DNA of 64,000 nt from CBDCIS01 sp965217565 (GTDB lineage Bacteria > Chloroflexota > Dehalococcoidia > Lucifugimonadales > CATOSD01). Below the pieces are notes generated by a model. That model was given only the letters and a program-made list of their open reading frames with translations, was not told the DNA's origin and searched no databases. Each line of letters begins with the position of its first letter. Positions within the stretch are counted from its first letter, which is position 1. Both the position numbers and the translations under genes were made by a program. This document shows, piece after piece, positions 44,201 to 51,076 of this stretch. The stretch lies in contig CBDCIS010000003.1 in the NCBI GenBank assembly GCA_965217565.1, forward strand, positions 626,746-690,745, given 5' to 3'.

Positions 44201-44901
44201 CCACGAACAACTGCTCCAGCGGGGTGACGGTGACCGTGGAGGCAGCCGCCGGGCCGGACCTCGTGGTTGGTGCGCCATCGGTGAGCGACAGCAGCCCGGA
44301 TGCCGGAGCGTCGTTCACCCTCAGCGCCACGGTGCGCAACCAGGGCAGCGGCTCGTCAGCCGCGACCACCCTGCGCTACTACCGCTCCACCAACTCCACC
44401 ATCTCGTCAGCTGACACGGCGGTCGGCACGGACTCCGTGGGCGGGCTGTCGGCGTCGGGGACCAGCGCCGAGTCGACCAGCCTGACCGCGCCGTCCACGG
44501 CAGGCACCTACTACTACGGGGCCTGCGTGGACTCGGTGTCCGGGGAATCCAATACCACGAACAACTGCTCCAGCGGGGTGGCCGTAACCGTCAGCACACA
44601 ACGTATTGCGTTCGACATTAATATTGATACTTGCAGGGGCACTTACAATTCCTTCGCCGACCATACGCGGGTCACAATCGAAGGCACAGTGAGCTCCAAC
44701 TACGCTCTCATAACTTTGGAACTAACTGGTTATATCGTTGAGGGAGGAGACGAAACAGAGATAGACACTGATGACATCTTCAGGCTCAGCGCGAATTCTG
44801 AAGAGGACTTCGAGATTGACGGTTTCTATGACGGAAGGATAGGTAGCGGAGCCAGTTGCGGGGTGCGAGTTACGGATTACACAGTAAATCCGCTCCAATA
44901 G
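38260..44901 (+). CDS. Giant secreted protein with LRR-like, EF-hand, FN3 and 15 CARDB-like repeats
   Basis: 2213 residues, ATG 38260 with AGGAG. Signal peptide with extended basic n-region (hydrophobic stretch IAGFLAALMAVVAMALGSAA, about 37-56, cleavage likely after AEAQ). Residues about 67-195: LRR-like module starting DRVALVALYNATDGPNWSNE (a cap common in surface LRR proteins) with LDLDENELNGKMPAELGDL and LQSLSLNDNSGLSGPLPGSF. About 203-248: two EF-hand/dockerin-like loops (DANNNGTIEKSE; a degenerate second). About 252-350: one fibronectin type III domain. About 357-2113: fifteen CARDB-like beta-sandwich repeats of 116-118 residues, each with the same two cysteines (YYYGACVDSV and NNCSS), probably a disulfide. 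Last 100 residues: unique C-terminal domain with two cysteines. No sortase motif or TM anchor. Likely a long surface stalk or adhesin. Confidence 0.88.
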   Translation: MGETNGSHRGIFSMRSTGATTLSLLPRGRTKTARHIAGFLAALMAVVAMALGSAAGTELAEAQTDPSTDRVALVALYNATDGPNWSNETNWLSAEPIGEWHGVITDGSGRVTALDLDENELNGKMPAELGDLTNLQSLSLNDNSGLSGPLPGSFTGLTSLTYLDLSGTGMCAPTDASFQTWLENIATRLGVVNCREQTAEDPLIDRYDANNNGTIEKSEVIQAINDYLDGGGISKTDVIKLINIYLDGPATHNPPGTPEGLTATGNGETRIDLSWSAPPSDGGAAITGYRIEVSEDRSTWTDLVANTGNAATSYSHTGLTAGTTRHYQVSAINSAGTGPASNIATGNTDTSSGNQAPDLVVGTPSVSDDSPTAGASFTLSATVRNQGGGSSASTTLRYYRSTDSTISSADTQVGTDSVGGLAASGTSAESISVTAPSAPGTYYYGACVDSVSGESDTGNNCSSGVAVAVGTPPTPDLVVGTPSVDDSSPTAGASFTLSATVRNRGSGSSAATTLRYYRSADSTISSADTQVGTDSVGGLAASGTSAESISVTAPSAPGTYYYGACVDSVSGESDTGNNCSSGVAVAVGTPPTPDLVVGTPSVDDSSPTAGASFTLSATVRNRGSGSSAATTLRYYRSADSTISSADTQVGTDSVGGLAASGTSAESISVTAPSAPGTYYYGACVDSVPGESNTGNNCSSGVAVAVSVATAPDLVVGTPSVSDDSPTAGASFTLSATVRNQGGGSSAATTLRYYRSADSTISSADTQVGTDSVGGLSASGTSPESTSVTAPSTAGTYYYGACVDSVSGESNTTNNCSSGVAVTVSAAPDLVVGTPTVDDDSPTTGESFTLSATVRNQGSGSSAATTLRYYRSTDATISSSDTSAGTDSVVGLSASGTSPESISVTAPSTAGTYYYGACVDSVSGESDTTNNCSSGVAVTVSAAPDLVVGTPTVDDSSPTTGESFTLSATVRNQGSGSSGSTTLRYYRSADSTISSADTQVGTDSVGGLSASGTSPESTSVTAPSTAGTYYYGACVDSVTGENVTDNNCSSGVAVTVSAAPDLVVGTPTVDDDSPTTGESFTLSATVRNQGSGSSAATTLRYYRSTDATISSSDTSAGTDSVVGLSASGTSAESISVTAPSTAGTYYYGACVDSVSGESNTTNNCSSGVAVAVGTPPAPDLVVGTPTVDDDSPTTGESFTLSATVRNQGSGSSAATTLRYYRSTDATISSSDTSAGTDSVGGLSASGTSPESTSVTAPSTAGTYYYGACVDSVSGESNTTNNCSSGVAVTVSAAPDLVVGTPTVDDDSPTTGETFTLSATVRNQGSGSSAATTLRYYRSTDATISSSDTSAGTDSVVGLSASGTSPESISVTAPSTAGTYYYGACVDSVSGESNTGNNCSSGVAVAVTVSAAPDLVVGTPTVDDSSPTTGETFTLSATVRNQGSASSGSTTLRYYRSTDSTISSSDTSAGTDSVGGLSASGTSPESISVTAPSTAGTYYYGACVDSVSGESNTTNNCSTAVTVTVTAAAAPDLVVGTPSVNDSSPTTGETFTLSATVRNQGSGSSAATTLRYYRSTDATISSSDTSAGTDSVVGLSASGTSAESISVTAPSTAGTYYYGACVDSVTGENVTDNNCSSGVAVTVSAAPDLVVGTPSVNDSSPTTGETFTLSATVRNQGSASSGSTTLRYYRSTDSTISSSDTSAGTDSVGGLSASGTSPESISVTAPSTAGTYYYGACVDSVSGESNTGNNCSSGVAVAVSVATAPDLVVGTPSVFGSSPTAGASFILAATVRNQGNDWSAATTLHFYRSTDSTISSSDTSVGMVAVVRLSAPGTDNAYTSLTAPSTAGTYYYGACVDSVPGESNTGNNCSSGVAVAVSVATAPDLVVGTPSVSDSSPTAGTSFTLSATVRNQGGAASAATTLRYYRSTNSTISSADTQVGTDSVGGLAASGTSAESISLTAPSTAGTYYYGACVDSVSGESNTTNNCSSGVTVTVEAAAGPDLVVGAPSVSDSSPDAGASFTLSATVRNQGSGSSAATTLRYYRSTNSTISSADTAVGTDSVGGLSASGTSAESTSLTAPSTAGTYYYGACVDSVSGESNTTNNCSSGVAVTVSTQRIAFDINIDTCRGTYNSFADHTRVTIEGTVSSNYALITLELTGYIVEGGDETEIDTDDIFRLSANSEEDFEIDGFYDGRIGSGASCGVRVTDYTVNPLQ
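39331..44598 (+). repeat. Tandem array of 15 coding repeats, 348/354-bp period
   Basis: Each unit runs from the codons for DLVVG(T/A)P to those for the linker after NNCSS, 354 or 348 bp long depending on a two-codon difference in the linker (GTPPTP, SVATA, SA, TPPAP, AAA). Units 2 and 3 (39690-40380) are practically identical in DNA, and a second subfamily (units 5-12, with TTGE and STDATISSSDTSAG) shares long identical tracts. Unit 13 (43550-43900) is the most diverged. Such identity implies recent duplication and gene conversion, and makes both copy number and assembly uncertain. Confidence 0.9.
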
Positions 44902-45313
44902 GCATTGTGCAGTCTGGCACCACGGCGCGCATTTCTCGAATGGTTGGTTTCCGGGTCCATGGACATAGAGGGTGGCAGTTCAGATCATCAAGTGTCCGGC
45001 CCTCACTTGTCATTTGTAGCGGTTGCCTTGGACATGTTGGCCACTGTGTCCTGCCGGGCAGAGAGTGCCGCTCGCGAGGCTGGGGTCACGCTGAATCCGG
45101 TTGCCACGGTGGTAGATGGAGCGCACCGCCGTCTATGTCCAATGCCAAGCCTCAACCCTTGGGAGGAGAAGTGTTCCACAAGGACTGCCCCAGAGGAGGA
45201 AAGACGTGAATCATGTCGAGACCGTTCACCGCGCATTCGGGTCGTGGTTGACACTCATGGTGAGCGTGCTAGGGCGTGTTCACACTAACGCGACAGGGTC
45301 CGCCCCCCATTCT
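44902..45313. other. Gene-free interval before the lipoprotein gene
   Basis: About 410 bp with no supported gene. Contains GAGGAGGAAAGAC at 45192-45205 directly before a GTG (45206) that is in frame with the downstream lipoprotein and would add 36 residues in front of its signal sequence. Confidence 0.5.
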
Positions 45314-45814
45314 ATGAAAGCAAAGTCGAAGTCCATCATTGGACTGCTGTTAGGCATCTCAGTACTCGCCGTACTGCTAACCGGGTGTTCTGACGAGCCA
45401 GATCCCAATCCTTCAAACGGGACCGATTCTAGCGCCACTACCTCATCGGAGCAGGGGGTCAATCCTGAGCCAACACATGCTCCCACATCGGCTGTGACAA
45501 ACACCGCCGCACCGGAAGCGGCAACTCCCACACCTGCCGCCTTCTCGACCGCCACAGCTACGCCCACAGCCACGGCGACTGCCGCCGCACCGGAAGCGGC
45601 AACTCCCACACCTGCCGCTCTCCCGACCGCCACGGCAACGCCCACAGCCACGGCGACTGCCGCCGCAGCAAATACCAGGTCTGCCGAGAAGTTCGCCTCG
45701 GTCAGCGCCGGGTGGCTCCACACCTGCGGGGTAAGGACCGACGGCTCCGTAGAGTGCTGGGGATCCAACGAGGATGGGGACGGCAATGTTGTTGGCCAAG
45801 CCACGCCGCCCTAA
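45314..45814 (+). CDS. Lipoprotein with Thr/Pro-rich linker and one RCC1-like repeat, truncated
   Basis: 166 residues from ATG 45314. Lipoprotein signal KAKSKSIIGLLLGISVLAVL-LTGC with the lipobox LTGC, then a flexible Ala/Thr/Pro linker in which PEAATPTPAA..TATATPTATATAA is present twice (78-bp DNA repeat), then one RCC1-like blade SVSAGWLHTCGVRTDGSVEC-WGSNEDGDG ending GQATPP-stop. Proteins of this type normally continue with several RCC1 blades, so the gene is probably cut short; sequence after the TAA shows no further blade in any frame. The truncation point coincides with the presumed left border of the integrative element. The good Shine-Dalgarno lies before GTG 45206 rather than the ATG, so the start is uncertain. 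Confidence 0.65.
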   Translation: MKAKSKSIIGLLLGISVLAVLLTGCSDEPDPNPSNGTDSSATTSSEQGVNPEPTHAPTSAVTNTAAPEAATPTPAAFSTATATPTATATAAAPEAATPTPAALPTATATPTATATAAAANTRSAEKFASVSAGWLHTCGVRTDGSVECWGSNEDGDGNVVGQATPP

Positions 45815-46128
45815 AAGAGGAGGCCGGAGGTCTCTACCCTCCAATCATAGCCATGCAGGACACTCTTAGCCATCCGCGGCAGGAGCCTAGGACAAGCACT
45901 TCTGGCTGGTTGAGCACGACGGGCTGGCATCACGACGAGTCGGGGAGTTGATCCGGCAGGCTTAGCGCGGCTTTCCACCAACGACAAGCCCACCCCGATG
46001 GACAGGCGGACAGCGGGAGCGCCAGCCGCCGTCCGGTGCTATGCCCCAACGCGCATCGGCCCTGGCCCTGCCAAACGGACAACCCTGGTCAGGCTCAGCC
46101 TGTGACAACATGCTGGTAGTCTCAACAC
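45815..46128. other. Intergenic region at the left edge of the putative integrative element
   Basis: 314 bp without a gene. The palindrome CAGGCT-C-AGCCTG (46090-46102) lies 26 nt before the ATG of the replication-relaxation gene and is a candidate operator. No attachment-site repeat could be identified by eye. Confidence 0.4.
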
Positions 46129-47841
46129 ATGGCAATCTCCGACCCACAGCTGCTCGACGCCCTCAGCCGGACGCCGTTCATCGACTCGGCGGAGCTGGCA
46201 CGCATCCTGGGCGAGGCCCACGCGACGGTCCACCGCACCCTTACCGACCTGCTGTCCCAGGGCATCGTGGGGCGCGTTAGTCACGGCACCGCACACCTGG
46301 CGTCGAGCCAGAGGTACCACCTGACCGCCAACGGCATCGGCGAGACTGCCGGGTTTCTCGGCTTCGACACCCCCTCGGACTTCGTGCGAGCCTACCCGGT
46401 GTCCAGGGAGTGGCTGACGCTGCTCATCCGCAGGATGGACGCGGTGGCCAGCGTCTACCGACTCGCCGCGTCACTCTCCGCCGGCATCGACGGGCTCCGG
46501 TCCCACGTGGAATTTCACCGCAGGGGGCGCTTCGACGCCACCATCACCCTCCACGACGGCCGCAGCTTCGGCGTGGTGCGCCAGGGCCTCGCCCTGCGTC
46601 GCCGGTCGCTCTACGACCGGTTGAGGGCCATAGCGCAGTACAGCCACGGGCGGCGTCCCGGCACCGTCCTGATCCTTGTGCCGAGCGCATGGGAGCTTCG
46701 GCGGACGGCGAGGTTCTGCATCAACAACGACCTCCGTGACTGCTACGTTGCCGTGGAGTCCAGGGACGCCCTCGAAAGACGGGACCTGCGCCTCTGGTGC
46801 GAACCCACGGGGCTGTTCGGACTCACGGACTACACGCTGGAGACGGTGAGCGCCTACGGCAAGCCAGGCGGAGGGGCTGGAGCCCAGTCGCCGGAGCGGA
46901 AGCGTGCATCCATTCCCGACCCCGAGCGGATGGCGGGGGCTGCGCCGGCCTTCGGCGTCAGCCCGTCGGAGAAGCGGACGCTGGACCTCATCACCGACCA
47001 CCCGATGACCCCCCGTGAGCATCTTGCCACTTGGCTCGGCGTCTCCGAGGGACGTGTCAGCCAGATGATGCGCAGCCTCGTCGATACCTGGGGCCTGGTC
47101 GAGCGCCGGGGGAAACGAGGCGACACGCGCTACACTCTGTCCGCCGAGGGCATTCGCTACGTCACGCACAGGGACCGCGCCGAGCTCCCCACCACGCAGG
47201 GCATCTGGAGCACCGCCTTCACCACCGACAAACAGGGCCGCAGGCGTCACGTGGGACACCGCATCGAGACGTGGGCGAGGCAGACGAAGCACGCCGACGG
47301 CATCACGCGGTTCCTGTCGCAGCTTCAGGCCGAGGCCAGGGCAGACCCCGGCAGCGAGCTGGCGTGGTCCGTCCCCACCGCCAGGTCCGACCGAACCTAC
47401 AACTGGGGGGATTCTGCCATCGCCCCCGACGCCGTGGGGCAGATGACCGCCCAGGGCCTTCAGATACCGTTCTACTTCGAGTACGAGCTTCGCGCCCGTC
47501 ACCCCAGGGGAGTCATTGCCCGCCTGAGTCCATACGAGGACTACTACTGGTCACCTGAGCATAAGGACGACCAGCCCCCGTACCCCGTCACCCTGTTCGT
47601 CGTGGACACCGAGGAGGTCGAGGACACCTACGTGCGCACCGCCGCCCACTTGAGCCGGATGTCCCTGCCCATCTTCGTGTCGTGCATACCCGCTCTGTCC
47701 ACCGCAGGAATACTTGGAAAGTCATGGCGTCCGCTGTGGGAACCTGAGTCTCCCCGACTGCCCCTGTCCGCACTGAGAGCCTACCACTGGGACTCACTCT
47801 ACCACCGGATGCGTCAGAGTCCTGTAGGGGGGAATAGATAG
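46129..47841 (+). CDS. Replication-relaxation family protein
   Basis: 570 residues from ATG 46129. The N-terminus is a winged helix (DPQLLDALSRTPFIDSAELA then RILGEAHATVHRTLTDLLSQ, RYHLTANGI), followed by an alpha/beta domain with MDAVASVYRLAASL and DGRSFGVVRQGLALRRRSLY that resembles the Replic_Relax (PF13814) nuclease-like fold, a second winged helix at about 285-345 (RTLDLITDHPMTPREHLATW, VSQMMRSLVDTWGLVERRG, YTLSAEGIRYV), and a C-terminal repeat of the alpha/beta part ending LPLSALRAYHWDSLYHRM. Such proteins act at plasmid or element origins, possibly as relaxosome accessory factors (family knowledge, poorly characterised). Usually 250-450 residues; here both winged-helix and catalytic-like units appear twice. 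Confidence 0.7.
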   Translation: MAISDPQLLDALSRTPFIDSAELARILGEAHATVHRTLTDLLSQGIVGRVSHGTAHLASSQRYHLTANGIGETAGFLGFDTPSDFVRAYPVSREWLTLLIRRMDAVASVYRLAASLSAGIDGLRSHVEFHRRGRFDATITLHDGRSFGVVRQGLALRRRSLYDRLRAIAQYSHGRRPGTVLILVPSAWELRRTARFCINNDLRDCYVAVESRDALERRDLRLWCEPTGLFGLTDYTLETVSAYGKPGGGAGAQSPERKRASIPDPERMAGAAPAFGVSPSEKRTLDLITDHPMTPREHLATWLGVSEGRVSQMMRSLVDTWGLVERRGKRGDTRYTLSAEGIRYVTHRDRAELPTTQGIWSTAFTTDKQGRRRHVGHRIETWARQTKHADGITRFLSQLQAEARADPGSELAWSVPTARSDRTYNWGDSAIAPDAVGQMTAQGLQIPFYFEYELRARHPRGVIARLSPYEDYYWSPEHKDDQPPYPVTLFVVDTEEVEDTYVRTAAHLSRMSLPIFVSCIPALSTAGILGKSWRPLWEPESPRLPLSALRAYHWDSLYHRMRQSPVGGNR

Positions 47842-48369
47842 CGACGATACGTCCCCATCTCCCCTCCATGCTGTCTGGGGGGTACAAAATGGCACAATCG
47901 GCCCGATTCCCGGGGTCCACCGACCCCCAAATCACCCCTGCTTTAGCTACGAAACGGGCTTGACGTGTCGTCTGACCGGTCAGGGTACGAAATGGGATAC
48001 CATGCTAAAATAGCTGGCGAGTCTGATGACAACTTGATTGCACTTTTGGAACTCTGACGTGTCAGCCGAAAGTGAGGGAACTAGCTATGGCTGAACCTGT
48101 CCGGCGTGTCCGCAGATCTGATCGGGGCAGGATTTGGCGTGTCGGCGGCATCCGCGGCCCAGTTTGGACCATCACTTTTGGTGCGGAACGATGTGGGGGA
48201 GGGCGACGCGATTTTGGTGGGCGGGCAGAAACGGACATCCTGGGCCAGCCAGCTAGGAATTTGCGCCACATTTGGAGGAAATTGACGGGAACGAGTGAAC
48301 ACTTGGAGTAAAGGGCTGGTTCCGGCAAAAAGTGGATGAAATTGCAAAAGCGGGCCACCCCTGTAGAGG
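47842..48369. other. Non-coding stretch of the element with repeat copies and a palindrome
   Basis: 528 bp with no convincing gene. Contains one copy of the ACCCCTG...TACGAAA motif (47931-47956), a perfect 12-bp palindrome CTGACCGGTCAG (47972-47983), and an inverted copy of the 30-nt GGAAC...TTCACT repeat (48294-48323) shortly upstream of the HTH gene at 48370. Confidence 0.6.
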
Positions 48370-48840
48370 ATGGAAATGAGTGACGGACGGGCATCGAGGG
48401 CCGACGACGATAGGCCCGACCTCAAGTGGGTCGTGGAGTGGCTGGTCGAGCGGGAAGGACAGCGCAAGACGGCGGCCCTCCTGGGTGTGAACCGAAAGAC
48501 GGTGGCGCTGGCCCTGCGCCGGGAGCGGTTGACGGGCAAGATGGCCCTTGCCGTCCAGCGGCTCATGGCCAACCTGGACGATCCGGAGTGGGAGAGGACG
48601 CCGCCGCTGGACAGGTTGGAGGCGAGGATACAGGTGGCGCTCGAAGCGGCGCACGAACTGGCGGCGCTGGTGGAGAGTCTGACGCAGCGCGTGGAGGCCC
48701 TGGAGGCGGCACAGAAGCCCGAAGACGACGCTATCAGCCAGGAGTCGGCGGATGCGCCCGACGCTGAGGGGCGGGGTCTGCATCTGTTCAACTGGAGGCG
48801 GAGGCGTCAGTCGCAGGGCGAGGAAAAGAGCGATGGATGA
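48370..48840 (+). CDS. Small HTH protein with C-terminal coiled coil
   Basis: 156 residues. LKWVVEWLVEREGQRKTAAL then LGVNRKTVALALRRERLTGK is a helix-turn-helix of the Fis/resolvase-like kind, followed by a long helix (LDRLEARIQVALEAAHELAA, LVESLTQRVEALEAAQ) likely to dimerise, and a polar tail ending NWRRRRQSQGEEKSDG. Start ATG 48370 (second ATG two codons on), with AGAGGATGG upstream. The family is not recognised. Its last 8 nt overlap the next gene, so the two are coupled; as the first of the pair after a repeat copy it is the best candidate for binding the element's repeats. Confidence 0.65.
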   Translation: MEMSDGRASRADDDRPDLKWVVEWLVEREGQRKTAALLGVNRKTVALALRRERLTGKMALAVQRLMANLDDPEWERTPPLDRLEARIQVALEAAHELAALVESLTQRVEALEAAQKPEDDAISQESADAPDAEGRGLHLFNWRRRRQSQGEEKSDG

Positions 48841-49294
48841 GCACGTCCGCTGGGTGACGAAGGCGGAGGCTGCTGAGGAGCTGGAGATATCCCTGTCCAC
48901 CCTGGACCGGAAGATCAGGCAGGGGGAGATGGAGGTCCGCAGGGAGGGCCGCCGGGTGTTCGTGCGGATGGCGGGGGAGTACATCACCGACGAGGAGCTG
49001 CTGCGCCGGACGATCAACAGGGAGCATGAGCTTGAGGGGACCGTGCGGGAGTTGGAGCAGAGCGTATCCGAGTTGAAGCTGAGAGCGTCCAAGTTGGAGC
49101 GGGAGCGAGACGAGGCCAGGGAGTCCGCAGCCACCGCCAGAGGGCCGTACTACGAGCTTGAGAGGAAGCACCAGAGGGAGGTCTCCGACCACAAGGCGAC
49201 GAAATACGTGCTCAACGTCATCAGCGTGATCGCCTTCGTGCTTTTGGCGTTGCTGGTCGGCAGCGTTCTCCTGTGGTGGTTCGTGCTGAGGTAG
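48833..49294 (+). CDS. Excisionase-like HTH protein with coiled coil and C-terminal membrane anchor
   Basis: 153 residues from ATG 48833 (GAGGAAA upstream; an earlier in-frame start would lie inside the preceding gene). WVTKAEAAEELEISLSTLDR-KIRQGEMEVRREGRRVFVRM is a MerR/Xis-type winged helix with the typical recognition wing. Residues about 60-125 are one continuous coiled coil (LEGTVRELEQSVSELKLRAS-KLERERDEARESA), and the C-terminus is one TM helix (VLNVISVIAFVLLALLVGSVL-LWWF). A DNA-binding protein tethered to the membrane by a coiled-coil spacer could anchor element DNA or act as a partition/regulatory device (inference). Overlaps the previous gene by 8 nt. Confidence 0.65.
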   Translation: MDEHVRWVTKAEAAEELEISLSTLDRKIRQGEMEVRREGRRVFVRMAGEYITDEELLRRTINREHELEGTVRELEQSVSELKLRASKLERERDEARESAATARGPYYELERKHQREVSDHKATKYVLNVISVIAFVLLALLVGSVLLWWFVLR

Positions 49295-50664
49295 GGGGTT
49301 GCGTCACCCGCCGCCCTTCGACGTCCATGTTCCACTTTCCCCACTCGGTAGCTGCGGCTGGGCATGACCGTGGAAGGAATCCCGGAAGCCGGTTGCTCGC
49401 TCCGATGTAGCGGCCCCCACGTGGTGGCCCCGTTTTGCATCGAGGGCCTTCGTTTGGCCGGAACACGCCCTTTCAAGAAAGTGTTCACTCAAGTTGTCCG
49501 GCGCACCCCGAAATCAGCATGTTTGCATAGCTGAGTGGCCCAGGATGCCCGCTTCTCCCCCAGGTCCCATTTTCGTGTACTCCCCCTCCACATCGACCGG
49601 CGGCCTCCCGGATGGGCCAAACGGGGCCGCCGTCCGCACCGGTTGGGAGTCCAGAGAGACCGGCATCGGGACCCCGAGCCGCCGCCAACGGACCCCGCCG
49701 CGTGGTTGACGTGTCACCATGCCGCAGTCTCGGCCAGGGCAGCGTCAGCGCCCGTTCCGAGGGACTGGAGGCGCCGTTTTCGCCGCGTCCTGCATCCCCA
49801 CGTCCATCGCCGGTTGTGTCCCGTTTTCCGTCACACCCGCCCTTTCCCGCCTTGTAGTGCTCCCCACCATCCAACGAGATTCGATGAATTTGGCCTGAAC
49901 GCACTCTTTCAACAAGGTGTTCACTTTTCACGTTGTGTAGGGGGTGATTTACCCCTGTTTCAGCTACGAAATCGCCCATTCCGTCGTCTCATCACCAGAC
50001 TCAATCTCCTGTACAGCCCCTTCACATGGTCCACACCGTCCATTTCTACGGAGCCTGGAAGGTGCATCATCAGTGATGCACCCCGCAGGGGATACGCACT
50101 GGATCGCCAATGGATGGCTTGGGCATACTCCGTCGAGCCGTGTCTTCGGTATCCCGACCGGGTGATCGCCAGCGCCGCCGGACCGTCACCACGGTCTCCT
50201 GCCATGATTTAGGGCACGCCATGCACCCCCGCTTCAATCGCCATTTCCGGGGCCTAATGTCATTGGGACCCCGCTCCAACCGGACCGCTGATGTCATTCC
50301 CCACGTTTGGCGATGTCATTGCAGTCCGGAACGCACCCTTTCTGAAAGTGTTCACTGGTTGAATCCTGTAGCGGGGCGATTCACCCCTGTCCCAAGTACG
50401 AAATCACGACTTTGGCTGCTCTGTCACCAAACGCAAACTCCTGTACCCCCCCACTGCGCGGACGCTCTCCGTTTTGGCGGGGGCTCACAGGAGTGCGCAT
50501 AGGTGCGGGGTGTTATGAGGTCCATGCCGCTCTGAGGGGCTGTGGGCGTGCCCTGCTTGGCCTAGTCACCCCTCGCCGGGGGCTTGCGTCAAGGTCACTA
50601 ACTCACTACAATGTAGACGAACGCTCAACTTCCACCCGGTGAGCTCAGGCGAAGGAGGCACGAC
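49295..50664. other. Long non-coding stretch (1.37 kb) inside the element
   Basis: No credible gene in either strand: frames are short, Pro/Arg/Ser-rich and lack ribosome sites. It carries three of the four 30-nt repeats and two composite 125-bp blocks, plus recurring short words such as GATGTCATT (three times near 50258-50320). It may hold an origin, a structured RNA or regulatory sites of the element. Confidence 0.6.
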
Positions 50665-51069
50665 ATGGCCGTAGACCAGAAGGACAAGTACCGAGCGATG
50701 GCGCTTCGGGGCAAGTACCAGGGACTGTATATATACCTGAGCAGCCTTCAGGTGTCTGAGTGGAGGACCTCCTTCAACGAGCTTGAGGCGGTCATCGGAT
50801 TCGAGTTGCCCCCGTCCGCAAGGCTCCATCGGCCCTGGTGGGGCAATCAGCGAGGCGGGAACGGCCACAGCCACGCCCTTGCCTGGAGCGTCGCCGGATG
50901 GGAGACGGCGGAGGTGGACATGGACGCCGAGACGCTGGTGTTCCGGCGAACGGACCCCGATCCCGTACCCAGGCTTCCCCTCGACGAGGCGTGGCCCGTC
51001 CACCACACCGCGGTGTGGCCGGAGGGCCTGAGTCTCCGGCGAGAGGACCTCTACGAGGAGAGGGTCTAG
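50665..51069 (+). CDS. DUF7662-like small protein, possible antitoxin partner of a PIN protein
   Basis: 134 residues, ATG 50665 with AAGGAGG. YKGLYIYLSSL-like start, then SEWRTSFNELEAVIGFELPP and SARLHRPWWGNQRGGNGHSH with AWSVAGWETAEVDMDAETLV-FRR reproduce a domain (DUF7662 as I recall it) otherwise found fused to or next to HNH nucleases: I.L.F.EIE.ILGF.LP.SAR..R.WW.N....HSQA.AW..AGW....V....E.V.F.R. It is 7 nt upstream of a PIN-domain gene, in the position where VapB antitoxins normally sit, although it looks nothing like VapB. Function unknown. Confidence 0.65.
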   Translation: MAVDQKDKYRAMALRGKYQGLYIYLSSLQVSEWRTSFNELEAVIGFELPPSARLHRPWWGNQRGGNGHSHALAWSVAGWETAEVDMDAETLVFRRTDPDPVPRLPLDEAWPVHHTAVWPEGLSLRREDLYEERV

Positions 51070-51076
51070 CCCCGCC

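Larger units (their letters stand above)
48294..50356. repeat. Dispersed 30-nt repeat, four copies within the element
   Basis: Copies at 48294-48323 (minus orientation), 49460-49489, 49896-49925 and 50328-50356 (29 nt). All begin (G/T)GAAC, contain C(C/T)CTTT in the middle and end A(A/G)GTGTTCACT. The outer ends GAAC(A).../...(T)GTTC form a dyad, and in the 49460 and 50328 copies an inner CTTTC/GAAAG stem makes a strong hairpin. Absent from the rest of the window as far as I can see. Candidate binding sites for an element-encoded HTH protein, or origin iterons. Confidence 0.7.
47931..50408 (+). repeat. Second short repeat family, ACCCCTG...TACGAAA, three copies
   Basis: At 47931-47956, 49947-49974 and 50379-50408: AT(C/T)(C/T)ACCCCTG followed by six to eight variable bases and (G)TACGAAA(T). 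The last two copies are each part of a longer unit of about 125 bp that begins with the 30-nt repeat and ends CACCA(G/A)AC.CAA.CTCCTGTAC (49896-50020 and 50328-50455), so two imperfect copies of a composite block lie 432 bp apart. Confidence 0.6.

Noticed and set aside
39328..44598. Regular 348/354-bp repeats considered as a CRISPR-like or satellite array
   Set aside because: The repeat continues in one open frame encoding CARDB-like domains; there are no short repeats with unique spacers. The identical 67-69-codon antisense frames in each unit are shadows.
49535..50502. Overlapping open frames of 130-225 codons in the element's non-coding stretch
   Set aside because: Pro/Arg/Ser-rich in all frames, contain the repeats, no ribosome sites and no recognisable domain.
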